From Elusimicrobium minutum Pei191 (GTDB lineage: Bacteria > Elusimicrobiota > Elusimicrobia > Elusimicrobiales > Elusimicrobiaceae), in the NCBI RefSeq assembly GCF_000020145.1, contig NC_010644.1, positions 558,001 through 622,000 on the forward strand: 64,000 nt of DNA, written 5' to 3'. Position numbers and translations under genes: made by a program. The notes below the pieces were generated by a model. That model saw nothing but the letters and a program-made list of their open reading frames with translations, made no database searches and was not told where the DNA came from. This document shows positions 39,828-48,712 of this stretch, piece after piece; the first letter of the stretch is position 1; the number at the start of each line of letters is the position of its first letter.

Positions 39828-41023
39828 CCAACGCAGAAGAAAATAAAATTGATTCAAAGCAAGAAGCAATTCAAGTTGAGGCGGCGCCCGAGCAGGAAAT
39901 GACGATGGACCAGCTTTTTGCCGAGCAGGAAGAATTAGTAAACAAACTTAATAAAAGGGAAATAGTGCAAGTTACCGTAGTGCAGGTTGGTAAGGATAGC
40001 GTGCTCGTTGACACGGGCGACAAGAAGGAAGGATACATTCCTTTATCTGATTTTGAGGGAAAAGCCGTTCCTGAAGCGGGGGAAAAGGTTTCCGCGGTAT
40101 TAGTTAAAAAAGGTTCTGATGAAAGACACGCTGTTTTATCTTTCAAAAAAGCCCAGGAATATTTGGGTTGGGAAATAGCCAAAAAAGCTTTTGATAATAA
40201 AGAAAGAGTGCGCGGTACAATAGTGTCTTGCGTAAAGGGCGGTTATATTGTTGACGTTTTCGGCGTTAGCGGTTTTATGCCTTTATCTCTTTCAGAACTT
40301 CATACGGCCTACAAGCATTATCTTCCCGCAGGCGCCAAGGTAAAATGCGTTGTGGTTGAATTTTCCAAAGAAAAAAACAAACTTATAGTTTCACGCAAAC
40401 AGGTTTTGGAAGAAGATGAAGCCGTAAGAAGAGACGGCGTTTTAGCCCAGGTAAAAGAGGGTGAAGTTTTAAGAGTTGTTGTCGCCAAAGCCGATAAAGA
40501 CAAACTTTATTTACGCTTCCACGGCATTGAAGGCGTTGTTACTTTAGATAACGTAGCCTGGCAAGACACTGAAAAAGCGATTACTTCTTTTAGAAGAGGG
40601 CAAAGACTTAAAGCTAAATTACTTAAAATTGATAAAGAAACAGGTAAACTTGAATTTGGCTTAAAACAGCTTTTCTTAAACCCGGCTGACGCTTTAAGAA
40701 GGAAATTCCCTTATAAAAGCACAACAAAAGGCAAAATTGTTGCTATTACCGAAGAAGGCGTTGAAGTTTCTTTAGGTAAAAATAATACAAAAGGTTTTAT
40801 AAGCCAATTTGAAATGGGCAGAGATTTTGATGGTAATGTTGACGACGTTATTAACGTTATGGTTATCGGCATTAATCCGGATGACTGCAGCGTCAACTTA
40901 TCAGTTAAAAAGTATGACCAGGTTCAAAACAAAAAATTTGTTGCCCAGTATATGAAGCAAGCCCCCAGACCCACTTTGGGACAGCTTTTGCAAGACTCGT
41001 TGGAAGAATCTGAAAATAAATAA
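39824..41023 (+). CDS. rpsA: 30S ribosomal protein S1
   Basis: 399 aa with an acidic N-terminal segment (MTMDQLFAEQEELVNKL) and four S1 domains at about 40-115, 130-200, 212-285 and 298-370; each shows the beta-barrel pattern (e.g. GKDSVLVDTGDKKEGYIPL, VKGGYIVDVFGVSGFMPLS). Shorter than the six-domain E. coli protein, within the range of other phyla. It binds mRNA leaders. A longer frame to 39758 overlaps plsC and is not S1-like. The 11-codon ORF just upstream appears to supply its ribosomes. Confidence 0.93.
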   Translation: MTNAEENKIDSKQEAIQVEAAPEQEMTMDQLFAEQEELVNKLNKREIVQVTVVQVGKDSVLVDTGDKKEGYIPLSDFEGKAVPEAGEKVSAVLVKKGSDERHAVLSFKKAQEYLGWEIAKKAFDNKERVRGTIVSCVKGGYIVDVFGVSGFMPLSLSELHTAYKHYLPAGAKVKCVVVEFSKEKNKLIVSRKQVLEEDEAVRRDGVLAQVKEGEVLRVVVAKADKDKLYLRFHGIEGVVTLDNVAWQDTEKAITSFRRGQRLKAKLLKIDKETGKLEFGLKQLFLNPADALRRKFPYKSTTKGKIVAITEEGVEVSLGKNNTKGFISQFEMGRDFDGNVDDVINVMVIGINPDDCSVNLSVKKYDQVQNKKFVAQYMKQAPRPTLGQLLQDSLEESENK

Positions 41024-41040
41024 GATAATTATTTAATTTT

Positions 41041-41073
41041 AAAAGCCGCGGTTTACACCGCGGCTTTTTTTTA
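41041..41073 (+). terminator. intrinsic terminator of the rpsA transcript
   Basis: AAAAGCCGCGGT, loop TTAC, ACCGCGGCTTTT with a long T-run; 18 bases after the stop. Confidence 0.92.
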
Positions 41074-41149
41074 TAAAAAATTGTTTTTTATTCTTAAAAA
41101 AATTCTACAATAAAAATGTAATGTTAAACTTAACTTAAAGGAGACAGTA

Positions 41150-42358
41150 ATGAAGAAATTACTTGGATTACTTCTGGTCCTTGCTTTAGTAGTACCTGCT
41201 AAAGCAGATATACTTAAAAACTTAAAATCAACCGGTGAGATACAAGTCATCGGCGATTCCGTTAACAGAGAATTTATGGGCCCCGGCGGTTCATACAGCA
41301 ATATTACACTCAGAGTTCTCTATGGTCTTAATTTTGACCTGGCTGAAGATGTTAAAGCTAACTTAACAATGGCATACTACAATATGTGGGGCCAAAACAC
41401 GGGCAATGGTTTTATGAGTACATACCATACAGGCCGCCCGTTTCAGGATTATCTTAACGAAGTTGACCTTATTGAAGCAAATGTCGTTTTAAGCAACCTT
41501 TTTGACTGTTTGGAAGCCAAGGTAGGCCGCCAGTTTTATGGTGATGAAGACAGCGCCATAATATATTTGGGTCCTAATCACTACAATACAAGACAGTTGG
41601 ATTACAGGCAGGCTAAGTCAGTTGACGCGGCTGTAATCTCCTACGCGGGTGAAATGGTGTCATGGGGCTTTATCTATTCTAAAGTTAATGAATTAGATAC
41701 TGCTGCGAATTTGGACGCTACCATTCTCGGTTTAGATGTGAAAGCAAACGTAAATGATAACTTTAAAGCCCAAGGTTACTTTTATAATTTCAGAAATGAC
41801 GATAGCTCTAGCTTTAGCAGTGGTACTACTGAAAAATATTTAGGCATTTACGGCGCGAAAGGCACATTTAACGCTGATATATTCACCTTATCAGCGGAAT
41901 ACGCCAGAAACGTAGGCGGGGAAGATGCTTTTGATCATGATAAAGGCAGCTTACTTAAAATTGATGCTTCCGTTGATCTCGGCGCGTTTACGCCCAGAGG
42001 CACAATCGTTCGTGCTGAAAACTTCAGATCATACGGTAACTACAGACCTGGTATTATTGTAGGCCAGGAAATTGAAAGCACTACTACAATGCCACAGGAT
42101 TTATTTTTTGAAGATATTTTTGTAGGCAACTTAGGCGTTGACATGAAATTCGCGGCTTTAGATAAATTTGTATTCTCGATAGACGGTTTTGCTTTTAATG
42201 ACAGAAATATTAAAGACTCAACCTCCTATGAAGCGAATGCTATGGCGAAATACAATATGAACCCTAACGTTGAACTTCATGTAGCTGTAGGCGGCTTCCA
42301 TGAACATTCAATAGATAATGTTTATAAAGCGCAAGGCGGCATGCTGATAAGATTCTAA
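41150..42358 (+). CDS. outer-membrane beta-barrel (porin-like) protein
   Basis: 402 aa. Signal peptide MKKLLGLLLVLALVVPAKA, then repeating amphipathic strands (NITLRVLYGLNFDL, ANLTMAYYNMWGQ, VKANVNDNFKAQGYFYNFR), about 16 strands plausible, and a C-terminal Phe in GGMLIRF, the signature recognised by BAM. GRQFYGDEDS is a possible constriction loop. Strong AAAGGAG and isolated between terminators, in the style of an abundant envelope protein. The precise family is not certain; similar in plan to alginate-export or OprD-like barrels. Confidence 0.83.
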   Translation: MKKLLGLLLVLALVVPAKADILKNLKSTGEIQVIGDSVNREFMGPGGSYSNITLRVLYGLNFDLAEDVKANLTMAYYNMWGQNTGNGFMSTYHTGRPFQDYLNEVDLIEANVVLSNLFDCLEAKVGRQFYGDEDSAIIYLGPNHYNTRQLDYRQAKSVDAAVISYAGEMVSWGFIYSKVNELDTAANLDATILGLDVKANVNDNFKAQGYFYNFRNDDSSSFSSGTTEKYLGIYGAKGTFNADIFTLSAEYARNVGGEDAFDHDKGSLLKIDASVDLGAFTPRGTIVRAENFRSYGNYRPGIIVGQEIESTTTMPQDLFFEDIFVGNLGVDMKFAALDKFVFSIDGFAFNDRNIKDSTSYEANAMAKYNMNPNVELHVAVGGFHEHSIDNVYKAQGGMLIRF

Positions 42359-42380
42359 TTTTAGCTTAAGTTTTAAAACT

Positions 42381-42410
42381 AAAGCCCGTTTCTCAGAAAC
42401 GGGCTTTTTA
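42381..42410 (+). terminator. intrinsic terminator
   Basis: AAAGCCCGTTTC TCA GAAACGGGCTTT plus T-run after the porin-like gene; perfect 12-bp stem with a three-base loop. Confidence 0.93.
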
Positions 42411-42760
42411 TAGTCATCGTTTGGGTATTTGGCTTTATTAAAATAACAACCTTCAGTAAAACATCCGTTTACCTATATCTGCAATATTGTCAGCGCGGCA
42501 AAATACGGTTTATGCTAAAGTTTTAATGTAGCCGTTTTCAAATAACGTTAATGTTTATGTAAAATGTTTAACATAACCTGCAAACTTTAATACGCAATGT
42601 TTTGTGGTATATCAATACCTAATACCAGTATTGGGAAAAACTCAAATAATCTTTTAAAGTGTATGCCTATGAGATAATATGATAATCCTAATTATTGCAA
42701 TATAAATTATTTACAATAAATAGTATAATTATTTTAAATCAGTTGATAAAAGGTGAAATA
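42411..42760 (+). other. 350-bp AT-rich intergenic region
   Basis: No ORF with coding character and no RNA I recognise. It holds one good -10 box, TATAAT at 42723-42728, about 33 nt before the pilin start and probably its promoter, and a small dyad GGTATATCAATACC near 42607. The rest shows nothing. Confidence 0.5.
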
Positions 42761-43270
42761 ATGAAAAAAGGGTTTACTTTAATAGAGTTGTTAGTAGTGG
42801 TTTTAATTATAGGGATACTTGCGGCAATAGCTTTACCCCAATATACGAGAAGTGTGGAAAAAGCGAAAGCGAGCCGAATACTTCCTATAATGTCTTCTTT
42901 AAAGCAAGCTGTTAGAGTTTGTCTTATGGAAACAGGCGGCGTACAGTGTGATATTGATCAACTAAATATTACTATTAATAACGCCAGCGGCACTCCTATC
43001 ACCAGAGCTAATGTTTCAACAAGCAATCAAACTCCTACTCCTATAAATAACGAATGGGGTATAGCTTATAATCATGCTTCAGGGGAAATTTTTCTTGTCC
43101 GTATTCCTTACGCAGGCAAATTCTTTTGGGATATTATTTTAAGCACAAAAGACGGCAGTTGCTATGTGCGCGGCAACACAAGTCATCCCGACGGTATGAA
43201 AGTGATAGAAAGTTTAGGTTTTACAAAAAGCGCCGGAACCAGCGGCTGGATAACTTACAGATGCGACTGA
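42761..43270 (+). CDS. type IV pilin
   Basis: 169 aa. [20 protein letters not shown] leader and helix with cleavage G|F and Glu5, IALPQYTRSVEKAKASRI (alpha-1 spine), then a globular domain with cysteines at VRVCLMETGGVQCD, GSCYVRG and a terminal YRCD, giving a D-loop-like disulfide. AAGGTG precedes the ATG; 22 codons of open frame upstream are excluded as non-pilin. Own promoter and terminator. Could be the major or a minor pilin. Confidence 0.9.
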   Translation: MKKGFTLIELLVVVLIIGILAAIALPQYTRSVEKAKASRILPIMSSLKQAVRVCLMETGGVQCDIDQLNITINNASGTPITRANVSTSNQTPTPINNEWGIAYNHASGEIFLVRIPYAGKFFWDIILSTKDGSCYVRGNTSHPDGMKVIESLGFTKSAGTSGWITYRCD

Positions 43271-43296
43271 TAAGCATTTTTCATCAGCAACTTATA

Positions 43297-43331
43297 ATAA
43301 CACCCCTATCGTAAGATATGGGTGTTATTTG
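43297..43331. terminator. intrinsic terminator
   Basis: ATAACACCC(C)TATC, loop, (G)ATATGGGTGTTAT with modest T-rich flank; between the pilin and the convergent methyltransferase. Confidence 0.7.
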
Positions 43332-43356
43332 TTATGTATTTTTAGCGTAAAATATT

Positions 43357-44124
43357 TTAAGTTTTTTGTAACAGGAATAAAACGCCAGTAATATTTTGTT
43401 CTAAATCGGCTTGTTTGTTTTGAATGTTTTGTATGTAAGAGTCAAGCAATTCCTTTTTTTGAGGGTGTTTTACCAAAATCTCGGCCGCTCGCGTTTTAAT
43501 AAGGGCAAAATTGTCTGCAAATTTAATATCGGTTTTTGTTTCAACCGGTTTAAGCCCTTCAAGCGTAAATAATGTTTTCCATGAGGAAAGTGATATATAA
43601 TCATTTTTAAATTTAATATCGTTTAAATCGGACGAAGGGTTTAGGTAAGCGTCGCCTATAATTATAAGCCCGCCCGTTACTATTGTTTGTTTAAGCTTTG
43701 GAACGGATTGCACGGGGTTACCTAAAACGCCGCCCGCCCAGTCAAGTATAACGCAGTTGTACCCTTTGTGTGTGTTTACGGAAGTGTTAATGTCATTGAC
43801 TTCAAAAGCGCACAAATCCCCAACGTTGTTCTCAACCGCTTTCTTTTTGGCGTAATCAATAAACTGCGGCATAATATCTATGCCTTTGACGTTTAAGCCC
43901 AGTTCTTTTGCAATTTTTACGGCGGCGGCGCCTTTTCCGCAGGCAAGGTCAAGTATTTTAGCTTCGCCGGGCAGGCGGTCTTTTAAAAGCTGCGCGATAT
44001 CCGCGCACGGGCTGCCCAGTTCCCAAATATCCTGAAGCAGATAGGGAAGAAACATATTAAGTTCTTCGGTTTGAGCTGTAAGTGATTTGGCTAAATTATC
44101 TTTTATTTTTTGATTATCAATCAT
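43357..44124 (-). CDS. SAM-dependent methyltransferase, class I
   Basis: 255 aa. Motif I KILDLACGKGAAAVKIA and acidic motif II VKGIDIMPQFIDYAKKK, then FEVNDIN and CVILDWAGGVLG (motif IV region). The substrate is unknown; the organisation resembles small-molecule methyltransferases of the UbiE/COQ5-like type. Divergent from trpR with 88 bp between them. TAGAAT lies 14 nt before the ATG and no Shine-Dalgarno is seen, suggesting a very short leader. Confidence 0.85.
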   Translation of the reverse strand: MIDNQKIKDNLAKSLTAQTEELNMFLPYLLQDIWELGSPCADIAQLLKDRLPGEAKILDLACGKGAAAVKIAKELGLNVKGIDIMPQFIDYAKKKAVENNVGDLCAFEVNDINTSVNTHKGYNCVILDWAGGVLGNPVQSVPKLKQTIVTGGLIIIGDAYLNPSSDLNDIKFKNDYISLSSWKTLFTLEGLKPVETKTDIKFADNFALIKTRAAEILVKHPQKKELLDSYIQNIQNKQADLEQNITGVLFLLQKT

Positions 44125-44151
44125 ATAAAATTATTCTACAAAAAATAACCT

Positions 44152-44197
44152 TTGACAAAACAAAAAGAAAAATGCTATTGTTTCTATATGTAGAAAC
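44152..44197 (+). promoter_or_regulatory. trpR promoter and Trp operator
   Basis: TTGACA (44152-44157), then TATTGT (44176-44181, spacer 18). The perfect dyad GTTTCTA-TATG-TAGAAAC covers 44180-44197, overlapping the -10 end and start site, the expected place for a repressor site. It predicts autorepression by TrpR bound to tryptophan. Confidence 0.75.
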
Positions 44198-44212
44198 ACC
44201 AAGGGGTTATAT

Positions 44213-44563
44213 ATGTCAAAATTTACTTCTAAGATGCAACGCCAGAGCGTAAAGTCTTTCGCTAATTCCGTTCTTACCATTAAGGACGGGGAACGCGCGC
44301 GATTGTTTTTAGAAGAAATATTTACTCCCGCGGAAATTAAAAAAATCTCTCTTCGTTGGCGACTCGTGGAAATGCTCTCTGCCGGCCATAGTCAGAGGAG
44401 TATAGCAAACCATCTTGGTATAAGTTTATGCAAGATAACGCGTGGCGCCAAAATATTAAACAAAAAAAATTCAATAACAAAACAATTATTAGAAGAGAGA
44501 GGCTTTTATGACAATGTTAAACCCAAAAAAACAGATATCAAAACCCAACACATTAATTCCTAA
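44213..44563 (+). CDS. trpR: Trp operon repressor
   Basis: 116 aa, all-helical. The helix-turn-helix [25 protein letters not shown] closely follows E. coli TrpR, including the ITRG segment. [24 protein letters not shown] corresponds to the corepressor-binding and dimer region. Strong AAGGGG before the ATG. It heads a two-gene operon with trpB, overlapping it by 56 bp. The C-terminal tail ([14 protein letters not shown]) lies in the overlap. Confidence 0.9.
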
Positions 44564-45746
44564 CGAACACGGTTTTTACGGCATTTACGGCGGCGTGTTT
44601 GTGCCTAAAGAACTTATCGTCCCGCTTGCCGAAATAGCGGACTGCTTTAACAACACAGCTTTTACCAAAGAATTTCAAGACGAACTTTTTTATTACTATA
44701 AAAACTATGTGGGGCGGCCTTCTCCTTTATATTACGCGGCTAATATTTCTTGCGGCGGCGCTAAAATATATTTAAAAAGGGAAGATCTTAACCACACGGG
44801 CGCGCATAAAATAAACCATTGCATAGGAGAGGTATTGCTAGCCAAAAAAATGGGTAAAAAAAGAGTTATAGCTGAAACGGGCGCCGGGCAGCATGGCATA
44901 GCCATTGCAACGGCGGCGGCCTTATTAGGTATTGAGTGTGTAATTTATATGGGCGAGCAGGATGTTAAAAAAGAATATCCCAATGTGCTTAAAATAAAAA
45001 CCTTGGGAGCTAAAGTTGTTTGCGTAGGCTCAGGCGCTAAAGGATTAAAAGAAGCTGTCGACGCCGCTTTTGATGACTATTTAAAAGATCCCGAAACACA
45101 AATGTACGCTATAGGCTCCGTTGTGGGGCCGCACCCTTTTCCTTTAATGGTGGCGTCTTTCCAAAGCATTGTCGGTAAAGAAGCCAGAGAGCAGTTTTTA
45201 GAGCAGGAAGGAAGGCTGCCCGATAATGTTGTGGCGTGTGTAGGGGGGGGGTCTAACTCAATGGGTATTTTCAGTGGGTTTTTTGCTGATAAAACCGTAA
45301 AACTTACAGGCGTAGAGCCCGCGGGTAAAGGTTTGGAAACAGGCCTTCACGCGGCGCCGCTTGCCAAAGGCAGGGTTGGCGTAGTGCACGGTTTTAAATG
45401 CTATTTTATGCAAGATGATAAAGGTAACCCCATGGGTACGCACAGCGTAGCAAGCGGACTTGATTACCTGGGTGTCGGGCCGCAGCATTGTTATTTAAAA
45501 GACTCGGGCCGGGTTACTTACCGGTCCGCTTGTGATGATGAGGCTGTTGACGCGTTTTTTATGCTTTCAAGAAAGGAAGGCATTATACCCGCTTTGGAAA
45601 GCGCGCACGCCGTTGCTTACGCTTTAAAACTTTCCAAAGAATTAGGCAAAGACAAATCAATTCTTGTTAATCTTTCCGGCAGGGGGGAAAAGGATTTGGA
45701 TTATGTATTATCTCTTTACGGCAAAAAATACGGCGTTGATATATAA
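44508..45746 (+). CDS. trpB: tryptophan synthase beta chain
   Basis: PLP enzyme joining indole and serine to tryptophan. 412 aa, TrpB1 type. Motifs are [30 protein letters not shown] (Schiff-base Lys), [11 protein letters not shown] (catalytic Glu), [13 protein letters not shown] (phosphate pocket). GAGAGG upstream. No trpA or other trp gene is adjacent, so it probably salvages external indole, as in trpRBA of some chlamydiae. The start lies inside the trpR coding region and there is no later in-frame ATG before the conserved core. Confidence 0.95.
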
Positions 45747-45805
45747 TCAATACCTCCGGCTCAGACAAGTAAAATAAGTGAAAAATATAAAAATAAAACA
45801 AATAA

Positions 45806-45841
45806 AAAACGCCCCGTTCATATGAACGGGGCGTTTTTTAT
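45806..45841. terminator. bidirectional intrinsic terminator
   Basis: Perfect palindrome around CGCCCCGTTCATATGAACG with A/T runs on both sides. Ends trpB (plus) and the GT9 gene (minus). Confidence 0.95.
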
Positions 45842-45845
45842 TTGT

Positions 45846-47396
45846 TTAAGCTATCACCTTATGCTCTTGCAGCATTTCTTTTGCGTTTTTAAATACTTCA
45901 TCAACGCTTATGTCATTCATGCATTTGAAATGGCCGGCAGGGCATCTTTTACCCCCGTGTAAAGCGCACGGGCGGCATTTAAGGTCCTTTACCTCAATAA
46001 CTCTGTGTCCTTTACCATAAGGGAAAAAGCCCAATTCTTTTGTTGTGGGGCCGAATATGGCAAGCGTGGGAACGCTGTAAGCCGTTGCTATATGCATTGG
46101 ACCTGAATCGTTTGTAATAAAAAGTTTAAAGTTAGGCATTAAAGACATGAGGTCTGTTAAACTGGTTTTACCGGCTAAATTAGCTGTTGTGCCTTTAGAT
46201 ACGCGGCGTATCCTTTCGCCCAGTTCGCTGTCTTTCGCGCCGCCTACTAAAACGCAGGTCACGCTAAGCTCGTTTTGCAGTTTGCTTATAAGCTCGGTAA
46301 ACTTTTCCTCGGGCCAGCATTTTGTGGCCCAGGCTGAACCGGGGTGAATACCTATAAGGGTTTTGCCTTCAAGGTGGTATTCCTTCATAAGTCTTGCTAT
46401 ATTTTCAGCGGGAGTAGGAACCGATTTAAGGTTAAGTTCCTCGGCCTGAAAATTTTCCTTAACAATGCCGTGAAGCAGGTTTAAGTTGCGTTCCGCGTCG
46501 TGAATCATCCATGAGAAAGGCACGGTTTTGGTATATAAAAACCAACCTTCGCTTGAGGAAAACCCTATTCTTATAGGAACTTTGCTTAACCAGGCTATTA
46601 AGGCGCTTCTGAAACTTCTGTGCGGAACCAAAAGTATATCAATGCCGCTTTGTTTAATTTCTTTGGCTGTTTTAAAAATACCTGTTATTTTTTTAAGCCC
46701 CTTCTTTTCATTTAAAATAATTTGGGAAACTTCCGGCATGTGTTTAAAAATTGATTCGGTTTCCGGGCGTGTGATAACAACTATTTTTGCGTCAGGAAAC
46801 ATTTTTGCCGTTTTGGATACAAGCGGCGTTGTTAAAACGCTGTCACCTATAAAGGAAGTTTGGAATATGCCTATTTTTCTTATTTTCTTTTTATCCGCAG
46901 CGCCGTCTGAAGTGTTGTAACACCAATCGCCCAGCTGGGGTTCTTTATAAATTATGGGTACGTCCCAAGAGGTTAAAGCGTCAAGATATTTTTCCAAAGT
47001 ATGCTTTTCAAGTTCGGGGCTTTGGCGGCGGTATTTAACAAACATTCGCCTTGCCACGGAGCTTTTGTTGTATTTAACTTTGTTGGGTATGCCGGATAAA
47101 GCTGTTATTATTATGCTTCTAGAATTGGAGTGCAGGTCAAGTAAGTGGGTAAAGTTCCTGCTTTTAATTTCATGCACCGTTTCTAAATTTGTTCTCTTTA
47201 AGGTAAGGATTTCATCTATATCCGGATGGCAGGAAAGCACGTCGGCAAATTGTTTTTTTACAAGCAATGTTATATGGCAGTTTGGCCATTTTGCTTTAAG
47301 GTTTTTGTATACCGGGGAGGAAAGAACTATATCGCCTAAAGAAGAAAGTCTTATAACTAAAATCTTAGGGGACTTTTCCGAATTTTCATTGTTCAT
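45846..47396 (-). CDS. GT9 heptosyltransferase-family protein with an extra N-terminal domain
   Basis: 516 aa against about 350 for a normal ADP-heptose transferase. Residues 11-165 are a GT9-like N-terminal Rossmann domain (ILVIRLSSLGDIVLSSP) without its catalytic partner. Residues 172-510 are a complete GT9: IGIFQTSFIGDSVLTTP, GIHPGSAWATKCWP (sugar-nucleotide site), TNDSGPMHIA, ending in a Cys cluster (LKCRPCALHGGKRCP). Acts on LPS core at the inner membrane. Overlaps kdtA by 11 bp, so core assembly genes are co-transcribed. Confidence 0.88.
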   Translation of the reverse strand: MNNENSEKSPKILVIRLSSLGDIVLSSPVYKNLKAKWPNCHITLLVKKQFADVLSCHPDIDEILTLKRTNLETVHEIKSRNFTHLLDLHSNSRSIIITALSGIPNKVKYNKSSVARRMFVKYRRQSPELEKHTLEKYLDALTSWDVPIIYKEPQLGDWCYNTSDGAADKKKIRKIGIFQTSFIGDSVLTTPLVSKTAKMFPDAKIVVITRPETESIFKHMPEVSQIILNEKKGLKKITGIFKTAKEIKQSGIDILLVPHRSFRSALIAWLSKVPIRIGFSSSEGWFLYTKTVPFSWMIHDAERNLNLLHGIVKENFQAEELNLKSVPTPAENIARLMKEYHLEGKTLIGIHPGSAWATKCWPEEKFTELISKLQNELSVTCVLVGGAKDSELGERIRRVSKGTTANLAGKTSLTDLMSLMPNFKLFITNDSGPMHIATAYSVPTLAIFGPTTKELGFFPYGKGHRVIEVKDLKCRPCALHGGKRCPAGHFKCMNDISVDEVFKNAKEMLQEHKVIA

Positions 47397-48657
47397 ACTT
47401 TTTTATTAACTCCATTATTTTTCCGGTCGCACCTTGGAAAGAGACTGCGGTTTTCTTGGCTGCTGCTGACATTCCGCTAATTTTCTGCTTATCCTTAGAT
47501 AAACCGGTAATCACTTCTGCAAAATTGTTTTTGTTAACGCTTATACCGCCGTTATTTTTAATAAGTTCTTCCGCCGTGTCGGGCGTATTATAAACATAAG
47601 GGCCGAATATCACGGGCTTGGCTAAAATAGCGGGTTCAAGTAAATTGTGTCCGCCTTTTTTGGCTATTGTGCCGCCTACAAAAGCTATATCTCCCGCGTT
47701 ATAAAACGAAGTAAGCCAACCCATTGAGTCTGCAAACAAAATTTCCGGATCTTTAATATTTAAAGGATGGCTTGAAATGGTAGAGCTTACTTTGTTTCTA
47801 TTAAGGTCCTGGATGATGGCCGATTTCCTTTCCAAATGTCTGGGGGCTATAACTATGCGTATGTTTTCTTTATAAAGTTGTTTGGCGCAGGCCATAAGCA
47901 TAGATTCTTCCTCAATATGCGTGCTGCCGCAGACTAAAACGGTTTTGCCTTCCCAGCCGAGCTTTTTAAATAAATCTTTAACTTCTTCTGTACGGGGGGG
48001 ATTGGTTTTAAGGCTATCATACTTAACGTTGCCTGGCACGAAGGCGGTTTCCGCTCTAAGGCCTAAGGAAAGATACCTTTGTTTAATTTCCTCGCTCTGC
48101 AAAGCGGCAAAGGAAACATTTTTAAAAATTAAACTGAAAAGAGAATAAAGCAGACGGTATTTTTTTGCGCTTCTTTCAGACATACGTCCGTTTATTATGC
48201 AAACGGGTACGCCGTTATTTATGCAGGCCATAATATTGTTGGGCCAGGTTTCGCCCTCCACAATAAACATGCGGTGCGGTTTAACCAAACGTACGAATTT
48301 ACGGGTAAAAGGATAAAAATCAAAAGGAAGTAAAAGCGCGTTATCCACATGAGGGTTTTTAAAAGCGGCTGTTCTGCCCGCCCAGGTGTTTGTTGTTACT
48401 AAAACGGGTTTTTGGTACAGATCTTTAAGCTGGGGTATAAGGCCCGCCATGGAATTTACTTCGCCTACGCTGGCGCAATGTATCCAGATAGGGTTAGTTA
48501 AAAGTTCAGTATACGGGTATAATACAAAACGTTCCCGCAATTCTTCTTTTAATTTTTTTAGGAGTTTTCTTCTGGGAGATAGGAAAAAAAATATAAGCAC
48601 GGCAAGCGCGCCTATAGGGGAAAGACAATTTATAATAAACAGCAAAAAGTAGCCCAT
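47386..48657 (-). CDS. kdtA: 3-deoxy-D-manno-octulosonic acid transferase (KdtA/WaaA)
   Basis: Adds KDO to the lipid A precursor. 423 aa. N-terminal membrane anchor (YFLLFIINCLSPIGALAVLIF), WIHCASVGEVNS with the catalytic Glu, VEGETWPNN, CGSTHIEEE, APRHLERK and GGHNLLEPA. TATAAT at 48669-48664 starts 12 nt before the ATG and there is no Shine-Dalgarno, so the mRNA is probably leaderless. First gene of kdtA-GT9. Demonstrates an LPS-bearing outer membrane. Confidence 0.94.
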   Translation of the reverse strand: MGYFLLFIINCLSPIGALAVLIFFFLSPRRKLLKKLKEELRERFVLYPYTELLTNPIWIHCASVGEVNSMAGLIPQLKDLYQKPVLVTTNTWAGRTAAFKNPHVDNALLLPFDFYPFTRKFVRLVKPHRMFIVEGETWPNNIMACINNGVPVCIINGRMSERSAKKYRLLYSLFSLIFKNVSFAALQSEEIKQRYLSLGLRAETAFVPGNVKYDSLKTNPPRTEEVKDLFKKLGWEGKTVLVCGSTHIEEESMLMACAKQLYKENIRIVIAPRHLERKSAIIQDLNRNKVSSTISSHPLNIKDPEILFADSMGWLTSFYNAGDIAFVGGTIAKKGGHNLLEPAILAKPVIFGPYVYNTPDTAEELIKNNGGISVNKNNFAEVITGLSKDKQKISGMSAAAKKTAVSFQGATGKIMELIKKYEQ

Positions 48658-48669
48658 GTATTAATTATA
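48658..48669 (-). promoter_or_regulatory. leaderless-type promoter of kdtA
   Basis: Minus-strand TATAAT (48669-48664), first T exactly 12 nt before the ATG; TTGCAT lies 18 bp further upstream. Confidence 0.55.
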
Positions 48670-48712
48670 TAATTTAAATATATATCTATGCAAATGCCGC
48701 ATAGAGAACAAG

